From: Halomonas daqiaonensis | GTDB lineage: Bacteria > Pseudomonadota > Gammaproteobacteria > Pseudomonadales > Halomonadaceae | DNA: 64,000 bases | Direction of reading: 5' to 3' | NCBI RefSeq assembly: GCF_900109725.1 | Contig: NZ_FOBC01000002.1 | Coordinates: 56,279-120,278 of the forward strand | Shown here: in pieces, positions 7,273-15,458 of the stretch | Numbering within the stretch: position 1 is the first letter of the stretch | How the letters are laid out: every line of letters starts with the position of its first letter | Notes under the pieces: generated by a model | The model's database searches: none | Told to the model about the DNA's origin: nothing | The model's input: the letters and a program-made list of their open reading frames with translations, nothing else | Program-made: the position numbers and the translations under genes

Positions 7273-8298
7273 ATGGTGCGCCGGATGGGATACACACGAC
7301 TGAAACAAGAGCCATCGAAGGTGGCGACCAATGCCATTCAGCTATTTGAAGCCTTGGAAACGCATCGTGCTCAAGGCCGCCAAGTCGAAGGATCGATGCA
7401 TTGGAAGCGGATTAACGGCCGCGACTACCTCTATCGCGCTTACTCTCACGGCAAGAACCATTCTCTTGGTCCTCGCTCCAGCGAGACAGAGAACCTCAAG
7501 ACCGCGTTCGATGAGAGGAAGGCCGTCTACAAGGCACGCGAAGCGAGCTTGAAGGATCAACTCGCGCTGCATGGGGCCTACGTCCGAGCCAACCGGCTCA
7601 ACCGTTTTCCGCTTGTTGCAGCGCGGGTAATGCGCGCGCTCCAGCGCGACAAGATCCCCTTTCGTATTATCGGAACCACTGCGCTCTATGCCTATGAGGC
7701 CCGAGCCGGCGTGCTCATCGAACCGGAACATCTGGCGACGGCGGACGTGGACGTATTGATGGATGCGCGACAGGGGGTACGCATCGTCGCGCAATTGAAG
7801 CCCCAGGGACTCCTCTCCCTGCTGAGGAGAAGCGACAAGACCTTCCAGCGTCTTTCCGACTCGGCTTTTACATTTTGTGCTGCCAACGATGCCGGGTATC
7901 GAGTTGATTTTGTGACTCAGGGCGGCGTCGACCCGCTGCAGAAAAATGCCTTCGAGCGGTTGCTCGACACCGATGATCTGACCCCGGTCGCTATCGACTC
8001 GCTGAAATGGCTCGTCGCGTCACCCAGCTACGACGCCATTGTCTTCGACGAGCGCGGTATGCCACTGAGGCTTACCACCGTCGATCCACGAGCCTTCGTG
8101 CTCCACAAATGGTATGTCAGCCATCGTCGCGATCGCGAACCCATGAAGCGCTACCGGGATGAGGCTCAGGCCCGACTGGTAGCCGCCCTGCTGAGCAATG
8201 AGCTGAGAGACTTGCCGATCACCCGGGCGATTCGCCGAATTTTCCCGTCTACTCTTTCCGACCAGGCCGCCGAGGAGGTCGACGACCTGGATGTCTGA
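7273..8298 (+). CDS. GSU2403-family nucleotidyltransferase-fold protein
   Basis: This 341-residue protein resembles the GSU2403 family (a nucleotidyltransferase fold, NTP_transf_8-like). A helical N-terminal part (residues 1-115) precedes the core, which contains FRIIGTTALYAYEARAG and ATADVDVLMDA; the latter supplies the paired acidic residues expected of the fold. The function of the family is not established. It is a single gene, convergent with the LOV-GGDEF-EAL gene 44 bp away. The start could be 7273 or the in-frame ATG at 7285; neither has a clear Shine-Dalgarno. The preceding AT-rich spacer suggests foreign origin. Confidence 0.7.
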   Translation: MVRRMGYTRLKQEPSKVATNAIQLFEALETHRAQGRQVEGSMHWKRINGRDYLYRAYSHGKNHSLGPRSSETENLKTAFDERKAVYKAREASLKDQLALHGAYVRANRLNRFPLVAARVMRALQRDKIPFRIIGTTALYAYEARAGVLIEPEHLATADVDVLMDARQGVRIVAQLKPQGLLSLLRRSDKTFQRLSDSAFTFCAANDAGYRVDFVTQGGVDPLQKNAFERLLDTDDLTPVAIDSLKWLVASPSYDAIVFDERGMPLRLTTVDPRAFVLHKWYVSHRRDREPMKRYRDEAQARLVAALLSNELRDLPITRAIRRIFPSTLSDQAAEEVDDLDV

Positions 8299-8342
8299 TG
8301 CACACCGATTCGCCTTAATGGAAGGCACATCCCGGAAGCCGT

Positions 8343-11300
8343 TCATGACTCGCCTAGGAAGTCGATGAGGTTCTCCAGTGGCATGGGACGGCCCAGATGA
8401 AAGCCCTGGAAGAGGTCGCAGCCATGGGTCATCAGCAGGCGGTACTGCTCCTCATGCTCGATGCCTTCGGCGACCACCTTCAGCCCGAGGTGATGCGCCA
8501 TGGAGATGATGCCCTGGATGATGGCGTCATCCTCGGCATTGCGTGTCACTTCGCTAACGAAGCTGCGGTCGATCTTCACCGTGTCGATGGGCAGATTCTT
8601 GAGGTAGCTGAGGCTGGAAAAGCCGGTGCCGAAGTCGTCGATGGCGACATTCACCCCCATGCTCTTGAGGGCATGCAAGGTATCAATGGCATTTTCGGTA
8701 TCATCCATCAGCACGCCTTCGGTGAGCTCCAATGACAGTTTCGGCGCCGGCAGCCCGGTGACCGACAGGGTCTGGCGCAGGTTGCCGAGAAAGCTCGAAC
8801 GATGAAACTGCAGCGGCGATAGGTTGACCGCGACATTCAGGATGCCGTGTCCCGCCTGGTCGAGCATGCACAGATCCCGACAGGCCCTGGAGAGCACCCA
8901 TTCGCTGATCGGAATGATCTGGCCGGTCTCCTCGGCCAGGGGGATGAACTGGTCGGGTGGGACATATCCACGCACGGTATTTGGCCAGCGCAACAATGCC
9001 TCCACGCCGGCGACTCGTCCCTGACGATCGATCAACGGCTGATAGTGCAACTCGAAAGCCTGGGCATCGATCGCCTCCTGGAGCTCGTTGCGCAGCGCGA
9101 CGCGATCCCCCAGCCGGAGGGTAATCTCGGGGGTGAACCACTGGTAGGCATTGCGCCCTTGCTGCTTGGCGCGGTACATGGCCATGTCGGCCTGCTGGAT
9201 GAGCTCGATGGGCTGGGACACCTCAGCGTTGCTGACGGCAATGCCGATACTGCAGGACAGCGAAAGCTCATGCTCGCCGACCCGATAGGGTCGGGCAATG
9301 ATCGCCAGCAGCCGCTCGGCCACCTGCAGCGCCTGCTCTTCATTGTGCAGGTCCGGCAGCAGCACCACGAATTCGTCGCCGCCCAGGCGCGCCAGGGTAT
9401 CGCCCGGACGCATCGCTGCGGAAAGGCGTTGTGCAACACCCTGCAGCAGCTGATCGCCTACGGCATGGCCCAGGCTGTCATTGATCGGCTTGAACTCGTC
9501 GAGGTCGACGAAGAGCACCGCCAGCAGGTGCCCTTTTCGCCTGGCCAGCTCGAAGTCATGGACCAGCCGATCCTCCAGCAAGGAGCGGTTAGGCAACCCG
9601 GTCAAGGCATCATGGCTGGCGTGGTAGGCCAGACGCGCCTCGTAGGCCTTGTGTTCGGAAATGTCGTGCTGGATGCCCACATAGTGGGAGACCCGCCCCT
9701 GGTCGTCACGCACCGGCGAGATGTAGAGGTCGTTCCAGAAGGGGGTACCATCCTTGCGATAATTGCACAGGGTGACATGCACCTCGCGGTAGTGGGTCAG
9801 CCGCTGGCGAATCTGCTGCAACGTCGTCTTGTCGGTCTCGGGACCCTGCAGGAAGCGACAATTGCGGCCCATGACGTCCTCGCGGGAATACCCCGTCATG
9901 CGCTCGAAGGCATCGTTGGCATAGATGATCGGCAAATCGGGCTCCCTGGCGTCAGCGATCAGCACACCGTTGACGCTGGCCTCCACGCTGCGCTGAAGGA
10001 TCCGCAACCGGGTCTCGTGCTCGCGTCGCTGGGTCACATCCTTGGCGATGCCATAGACGCCCGTGATGCGCTGACCGACCACGATCGGCAGGTTGGTGAG
10101 ATCCAGGCGGCGCATCTTGCCATCCAGGTGGGGGATCTGCAGCTCATAGCGGCAGGGCTCCCCGGCAGCCGCGGTCTCGAACTTCTCCTGAACATAGGCC
10201 AGGTCGTCCGGGTTCAGGAATTGAGAAAAGTGCGTGCCGATGATCTGCTCGACGGCAAAGCCGGTCAGTGCAGAACAATGATCGTTGGCCGTGGCAAAGC
10301 GTCCCTGTAGATCCAGTGAAAACACCGCATCCGGGTTATAGGCAAACAGCGAGCGGTAGCGCTGTTCGCTCTGCCACAAGGAGCGCCGATCCTGCTCGCG
10401 TTCCACGGCCAGCGCCACCAGGTCCACGGCCTGACGCATCATTTCCAGTTCGGTACTTCCCGGCCTGGCCGGCCGTCGATAGTAGGTCGCGAAGGTCCCC
10501 AGCAAGCGACCCTCACTGGCGATCACCGGGTAGGACCAGCAGGCCATGAGCCCCTCATGGGTGGCCAGGGTCCTGAAGCCTTTCCAGCGCGGGTCATGCG
10601 CGAGATCCTCGCAGATCACCACTTCACGATCATGGGCCGAGCTGCCGCAGGCACCGATGCCGGCCTCGATGGGGATCGAGCCGATCGCCTCACGGTAGCG
10701 CACGGGCAGGCTGTTTCCCGCTACCAGACGCAGCGTGGCGCCTGCGTCGTCAGCCAGCATGATCGAGCATAATCCGCCCGGCAGCTGACGCTCGAGCATG
10801 GTGCAGATGGCTTCGAGGGTCTGATCGAGCGGTACCTCCTCGGCAATCATCGCCTGGATGGATTGCTGCTGCTCGAGCTGCTCCCTGGCAGCCATCAGCT
10901 CCCGGGAATGCCCCAGGGCCAGGCGCGCCATCCCCAGGCTGAAGACCAGCAGGTAGCTCAGCGTCAGCCCGCCCAGGCCAACGGCTGAGGGCACGAGACC
11001 CGCTTGCAGCCAACTCGCCTCGGAGCCGGGATGCACGGATGGACTGAGCATGAGGCCACCCGGCAGACCGATGTGACGTTTGGCAAACCTCGGGGAGCCA
11101 CTCACATCTCGCGCGATCATGCCCGATGCCGCCAGGGCAACGATCAGCTCATCATCCCGGGACAGGTTGACCTGGAAGCCCCCCAGTTGCATGCGCAGCC
11201 CACGTTCGAGGAGGGTCGCCATGTCCAGCACGACCACCAGTTGCTGGTCGCGACGCGGTACCGCGATCGCCATGAGTGCCAGACCCGCTGCGCTGTCATC

Positions 11301-12311
11301 GGGCACCATCATGCGGGGTTGGGGAAACGGCATACCGAGCCAGTCTTGCACGCGTTCGGCATCCGTCCATCGTGCCAACCATCGCTGAGCCTCATCGCTG
11401 CGAGACTGGCGCCACAGCCAGTTCTGGTTACTGCCCAGCAAGCCGATGACCTCGAGACTGGGGGTGTCACGCAGGTAGTTGGACACATCGCGGTTGAGTA
11501 CGGAGGGTTCCAGTCCCGTAGCCGAAGCATCCAGGCGCTCGGCCATACGCTGCATCAAATGCAAATGCGAGTGCATCACCTGCTCGGCATTGAGCCGAAC
11601 GTTGTCGAGCAGATATTCCGCCTGCTGGTGAATCCGCTGATGTTGCTGCCAGCCAAGCAGGAACCACGCCAGAGAGCTGACCACCACCCCTACCAGGCCG
11701 ACCATGATGGCCGCTGTTCCCAACTGCAGTTTCCGCTGGCTCGTCCTGACACTCGCCACGAGCATGGCACTGCCATACATCAGCGTGAACAACGCCACCA
11801 CCAACGGGGATGAGGTCATGTACGCCAAACCCGGCCCATCCGCCGAGAAGACGAGCATCACACCCAGCAAGGTTACCCCGAACACCAGCACCAGGCACCC
11901 GGACAGCTGCCATAAACGACGTCGTTTTTGCCGGCCGAGCCCCGATAACAGGCAGGTGACCACCACCAGCAGCCAGACGGCTGGCAGCGAGGAAATCCGT
12001 GGTTCGCCGGAGAGCCAGGAGACGCCCACCTGACTGCCGCCGGCGATGGCGTTGTGCAGCAGGCTATACAACGCCAGGGCCAGCAATCCGCCCCCCGCCA
12101 GCAGCCGCACCCGCTGCCACTGTTGCACCACGGCGAGAAGGCCAGCACCCGACAACAAGGCGGCCAGCGAGGCATCCGGGACCAACAGCATTTGCAGGGG
12201 GTAATGTAACCACTGCACCATGCCGGCCAGCCCCATCAACACGAAGGCCGCCGAGACCATCAGCAGCCAGCTGTCCAGGGCAATATCGCGGGTCTTGAAC
12301 GGCATGAACAT
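8343..12311 (-). CDS. Membrane GAF-PAS-LOV-GGDEF-EAL cyclic-di-GMP protein (blue-light sensor candidate)
   Basis: This is a 1322-residue signalling protein. Several membrane segments fill the first 240 residues; a periplasmic-type sensor region ends in another membrane helix near residue 470. Then come a GAF domain (about 490-650), a PAS domain (about 660-785), a second PAS domain that is a canonical LOV photoreceptor (GRNCRFLQG with Cys818; NYRKDGTPFWN; GIQHDI), an intact GGDEF at 977-981 (RLGGDEF) and an intact EAL at 1104-1106 (VEALLRW, with DDFGTGFSSLSYL). It could both make and degrade cyclic-di-GMP. The ATG at 12311 follows GGGAG and is preferred over an upstream in-frame start that would add a non-hydrophobic leader. 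Confidence 0.9.
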   Translation of the reverse strand: MFMPFKTRDIALDSWLLMVSAAFVLMGLAGMVQWLHYPLQMLLVPDASLAALLSGAGLLAVVQQWQRVRLLAGGGLLALALYSLLHNAIAGGSQVGVSWLSGEPRISSLPAVWLLVVVTCLLSGLGRQKRRRLWQLSGCLVLVFGVTLLGVMLVFSADGPGLAYMTSSPLVVALFTLMYGSAMLVASVRTSQRKLQLGTAAIMVGLVGVVVSSLAWFLLGWQQHQRIHQQAEYLLDNVRLNAEQVMHSHLHLMQRMAERLDASATGLEPSVLNRDVSNYLRDTPSLEVIGLLGSNQNWLWRQSRSDEAQRWLARWTDAERVQDWLGMPFPQPRMMVPDDSAAGLALMAIAVPRRDQQLVVVLDMATLLERGLRMQLGGFQVNLSRDDELIVALAASGMIARDVSGSPRFAKRHIGLPGGLMLSPSVHPGSEASWLQAGLVPSAVGLGGLTLSYLLVFSLGMARLALGHSRELMAAREQLEQQQSIQAMIAEEVPLDQTLEAICTMLERQLPGGLCSIMLADDAGATLRLVAGNSLPVRYREAIGSIPIEAGIGACGSSAHDREVVICEDLAHDPRWKGFRTLATHEGLMACWSYPVIASEGRLLGTFATYYRRPARPGSTELEMMRQAVDLVALAVEREQDRRSLWQSEQRYRSLFAYNPDAVFSLDLQGRFATANDHCSALTGFAVEQIIGTHFSQFLNPDDLAYVQEKFETAAAGEPCRYELQIPHLDGKMRRLDLTNLPIVVGQRITGVYGIAKDVTQRREHETRLRILQRSVEASVNGVLIADAREPDLPIIYANDAFERMTGYSREDVMGRNCRFLQGPETDKTTLQQIRQRLTHYREVHVTLCNYRKDGTPFWNDLYISPVRDDQGRVSHYVGIQHDISEHKAYEARLAYHASHDALTGLPNRSLLEDRLVHDFELARRKGHLLAVLFVDLDEFKPINDSLGHAVGDQLLQGVAQRLSAAMRPGDTLARLGGDEFVVLLPDLHNEEQALQVAERLLAIIARPYRVGEHELSLSCSIGIAVSNAEVSQPIELIQQADMAMYRAKQQGRNAYQWFTPEITLRLGDRVALRNELQEAIDAQAFELHYQPLIDRQGRVAGVEALLRWPNTVRGYVPPDQFIPLAEETGQIIPISEWVLSRACRDLCMLDQAGHGILNVAVNLSPLQFHRSSFLGNLRQTLSVTGLPAPKLSLELTEGVLMDDTENAIDTLHALKSMGVNVAIDDFGTGFSSLSYLKNLPIDTVKIDRSFVSEVTRNAEDDAIIQGIISMAHHLGLKVVAEGIEHEEQYRLLMTHGCDLFQGFHLGRPMPLENLIDFLGES

Positions 12312-12467
12312 GGCTCCCTGCGCTGTTCGACTCGGTGCCTGACACCCGCCAGCCCGGTCGTTTCCTTGTCGTGAGTGTCGAGATGATGCGGCGCTTCGTC
12401 CATGGATGCCAGTCTCTGGACTCATCCCATTGGTACAGAAGCGAAAGCGAGTGCTATCAGCGAGGGG

Positions 12468-13139
12468 TCAACGGCAGAAGGGCCATATCTCGAGCAGGCT
12501 ATCGCAGCGAAACTCCGCCTCGCAGGCAGCGAGCTGATGCCGATAACGCGAGGCGGTAGTGGCAACCTGGCGGGCGGCGCGCTGCACGGAGGGCTTGCCG
12601 CGCCAGGAGCCGCTTCGATAGCCGCCCTGCCCCTCGTGGTAGGCCAGATAGAGATGCTCGGGGTTGTGCAGAGAAACGCCGGTCATGCGCCGGGTACGGG
12701 CGTTGTACCAGCCGATGAAGTCGGTGGCGTGCTTCATGTGGGTCCGCCGCGCAAACAGCCGCCCCGCTTCCCCCTCGTACTCACCCCATACCGGGTCCTG
12801 GGCCTGGGCATAACCGTAGGCCGAAGAGGGTCGCGTCCAGGGAATGAAGCCGAGCAGCTTGCTGCGCGGCGGCTTCACATGGCTACGAAAGCTGGATTCG
12901 CGCTCGATGATCGCCATCTGCGTCGCGATGGGCGTGCCCCACTTTTCCTGTGAATCAAGGGCGTAATCGTACCAGTCGGGCTGCTCGCGGAAGATCTCGC
13001 AGATATTCGACTGGTTCTCGGGCGGCGCCGGCGCCAGCATCGCACAGCCGGAGAGCACCATGAGCAACGCCAGAGTGGACAGAAGGCGCAGAGTCGATCC
13101 GCAGGGTCGGGTCGGGTTGGCAGTATCAGTCGAGGTCAT
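12468..13139 (-). CDS. Lytic transglycosylase (SLT domain) lipoprotein
   Basis: The 223-residue protein has a lipoprotein signal (hydrophobic stretch then LSGC, about residues 29-32). It then has an SLT-type muramidase domain with the catalytic Glu in AIIERESSFRSH, the conserved SSAYGYAQ segment and YHEGQGGY near the end. Such enzymes cleave peptidoglycan glycan strands from the outer membrane. It lies between two cyclic-di-GMP genes and is divergent from the diguanylate cyclase at 13433. The Shine-Dalgarno is weak, so the start may be slightly further in. Confidence 0.8.
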   Translation of the reverse strand: MTSTDTANPTRPCGSTLRLLSTLALLMVLSGCAMLAPAPPENQSNICEIFREQPDWYDYALDSQEKWGTPIATQMAIIERESSFRSHVKPPRSKLLGFIPWTRPSSAYGYAQAQDPVWGEYEGEAGRLFARRTHMKHATDFIGWYNARTRRMTGVSLHNPEHLYLAYHEGQGGYRSGSWRGKPSVQRAARQVATTASRYRHQLAACEAEFRCDSLLEIWPFCR

Positions 13140-13232
13140 GGTTCAGTGGCCTTGTTGCCCAGGTTGACACCCCCCTTATCATCGGCGCCAAGCGCGTAAA
13201 CTGTAGCGAAAACTGGGGAGCAACGCGATCGC

Positions 13233-13258
13233 CGAAATTGGCCGGACGAAATTGGCCG
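13233..13258. repeat. Direct repeat CGAAATTGGCCG x2 (14-bp period) in a divergent promoter region
   Basis: The 12-mer CGAAATTGGCCG occurs twice, at 13233-13244 and 13247-13258, separated by GA. It lies in the 293-bp gap between the divergent transglycosylase and diguanylate cyclase genes, which otherwise shows no clear promoter or RNA gene. Direct repeats of this kind can be regulator sites. Confidence 0.5.
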
Positions 13259-13432
13259 AACATGGGCCAACAGACGCTGCAGCAATGCACGGCGTTTCCA
13301 ACACGCAAACGGCTGCGCCTAGCCCACGCCCTTCCGATCCCGGTAGCGGGGTGGCATCCTCTTCGCCGGATACCCACGACCAACACCCACCACGCCAACC
13401 CGACGTGACGGCAATTAAAGAGAGCCACGAAC

Positions 13433-15409
13433 TTGAAGCTGAGAAGTGCCCGGTTCCTGAGACACGCCCTGCACCGCCACCTCTTTTCGCTGCGGGGCCG
13501 CCTGCTGCTGGGGGTCGTGGTGATCTGGACGCTGCTGAGCCTGACACTGCTGGCACTAGGCTGGCAGTCCGGCACCCTGCTGGTCGAGGAATCCAACCGC
13601 GTGCACCTCCAGTATGAAGCGGATCTGATCAGCAACGACATCACGCAAGAGATCGAGCAGCGTCTGGAGGTGCTCGAACGCCTGGCCGGCCAGCTACAGG
13701 ACGCCTCGCCGGGCACCCTGGCTGAGGGAAACCACAACGCCCTGCTCGCGCTGTTCGAAGGGCTGGTCGTGGTCAATGCCGAGAATATCGTCATCGATGA
13801 CTGGCCAACGCTTGAGGGCCGCATCGGCCGCGACATCGGCCACCGAAGCTACGCGCGTTTCATGCGCAATGTGCAACGCCCCCATGTCAGCGAGCCCTTC
13901 GTCGGGGAGGTTTCCGGCAGGACCTTGGTCATGATGCTGGTTCCCCGCCACGATGAGCAGGGCCGCTATGCCGGCTTCCTGGGCGGACTGGTCGAGGTCG
14001 ACCACAGCCAGCTTTTCGAGGGGTTCGACCGCCTCCGGCTGGGCGACGAGGGTCATGTGGTGATCGCCACCGCCTCGGGCCAGCTGCTCTATCATCCCGA
14101 TCAGCGGCAAGGCCTGCCGACGCTGGATAAGGGCGCGCGAGACCCCTGGCTGGACCTGGCGCTGTATGGCTGGGAGGGCGAGGCCAGTGGCGAACTTCAC
14201 GAAGGCAGCGCGGCCCTGTCGGCCTATCGTCAGATCTGGCCTGCCGACTGGATAGTGGCCCTCTATCTGCCCGTCGATCAGGTCTATGCACCCCTGGCAA
14301 GCGTCATGGAGCGCATCGCCTGGCGGGCCTTGTGGGTGTTGGGGCTGTTACTACCGGTGATGGCGGCCCTGATCTGGCTGGCCCTGCGGCCATTGACGCG
14401 CCTGGCTCATCAGATCAAGGATCTGGGACGCGGCCGCCGGCGCTCGCTTCAGATAGCGACCCGCATGCACGAACTGCGTCGCGTCATCGACGTCTTCAAC
14501 GAGGTGGAACATGAGCGTGTGAAGACGATGCAGGACCTGCAGCAGCGCAAGGCCTTCCTGAAGGGCATCCTGGCCGCCTCGCCCCAGGGCATGTTCGTCA
14601 CCGACACCCAAGGACGCCTGACCTTCGTCAACCGGGCCTTGAAACATCTGCTGGGGATCAAGCCGCCGGTGCATCTACCGACCTGGGCCGAGCGTATCCA
14701 CGACGAGGATCGCGCACCGCTGGTGGCCGCCTGGCAGGCATGCCTTCTCCGGCATAAGGACTTCGTTCGCCAGTTCCGCTACCACGGCGAGAAGGGAGAG
14801 ATGATCTGGCTGGACGTACACGCCAACGCGATCCGCGTGGACGGCGAGATCATCGGCCTGGTGGGGATCGTACGTGATATCACCCAGCGCCAGCACGAGG
14901 ATGCCCTGCGCCGCTGGGAAGCGGAACATGATCCGCTGACCGGCCTGCTCAACCGACGCGGTTTCCAGCGCCGGCTGGAAGAGGCCTTCACCGACTGGGA
15001 GAAGGCCGCTACGCCCTCGGCGCTATTGATGTTCGACCTGGACCATTTCAAGGCCATCAACGATGCGGGGGGCCACGCCCTGGGCGACAATATGCTCCAC
15101 CAGGTGACGGCCGCGATGGCCGCGGAAACCCGCAGCAGTGACCATAACGCCCGCCATGGGGGCGACGAGTTCGCTATCCTGCTGCCGGGCTGCGATGTCT
15201 CCCAGGCCATGCGTATCGCCGAGTCGCTGCGGGCACGCATCGCGGCCAATGGCCTGGAACAGCACGGCCAGACATGGCGGGTGACGGTCAGCATCGGGGT
15301 GAGCAACTTTCAGCCAACGGACCAGACCGTCGATGACGTGGTGGAACGTGCCGACCAGGCGAGCTACACGGCCAAGACGCAGGGTCGTAACAGCGTGGTC
15401 AGCGCATGA
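13433..15409 (+). CDS. Membrane diguanylate cyclase: Cache sensor, PAS, GGDEF
   Basis: The 658-residue protein has a signal anchor at residues 22-45, a large periplasmic double-Cache-like sensor (about 46-290), a second membrane segment near 300, a HAMP-like linker, a PAS domain (about 375-490) and a GGDEF domain with the intact motif at 576-580 (HGGDEF). It should synthesise cyclic-di-GMP in response to an extracytoplasmic ligand. Translation must start at the TTG at 13433: an in-frame TGA lies at 13406-13408 and the next ATG falls far inside the sensor domain. A weak AGAG lies upstream. The rare start may keep expression low. Confidence 0.88.
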   Translation: MKLRSARFLRHALHRHLFSLRGRLLLGVVVIWTLLSLTLLALGWQSGTLLVEESNRVHLQYEADLISNDITQEIEQRLEVLERLAGQLQDASPGTLAEGNHNALLALFEGLVVVNAENIVIDDWPTLEGRIGRDIGHRSYARFMRNVQRPHVSEPFVGEVSGRTLVMMLVPRHDEQGRYAGFLGGLVEVDHSQLFEGFDRLRLGDEGHVVIATASGQLLYHPDQRQGLPTLDKGARDPWLDLALYGWEGEASGELHEGSAALSAYRQIWPADWIVALYLPVDQVYAPLASVMERIAWRALWVLGLLLPVMAALIWLALRPLTRLAHQIKDLGRGRRRSLQIATRMHELRRVIDVFNEVEHERVKTMQDLQQRKAFLKGILAASPQGMFVTDTQGRLTFVNRALKHLLGIKPPVHLPTWAERIHDEDRAPLVAAWQACLLRHKDFVRQFRYHGEKGEMIWLDVHANAIRVDGEIIGLVGIVRDITQRQHEDALRRWEAEHDPLTGLLNRRGFQRRLEEAFTDWEKAATPSALLMFDLDHFKAINDAGGHALGDNMLHQVTAAMAAETRSSDHNARHGGDEFAILLPGCDVSQAMRIAESLRARIAANGLEQHGQTWRVTVSIGVSNFQPTDQTVDDVVERADQASYTAKTQGRNSVVSA

Positions 15410-15458
15410 CTCGCCTCGGCCAGCCCGGCGATGGCCCAGCCGGCCAGGTAGTCGGCGG

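Noticed and set aside
8847..10310. 487-residue frame opposite the LOV-GGDEF-EAL gene
   Set aside because: It is antisense to intact GGDEF, LOV and PAS domains and has no recognisable motif or ribosome binding site.
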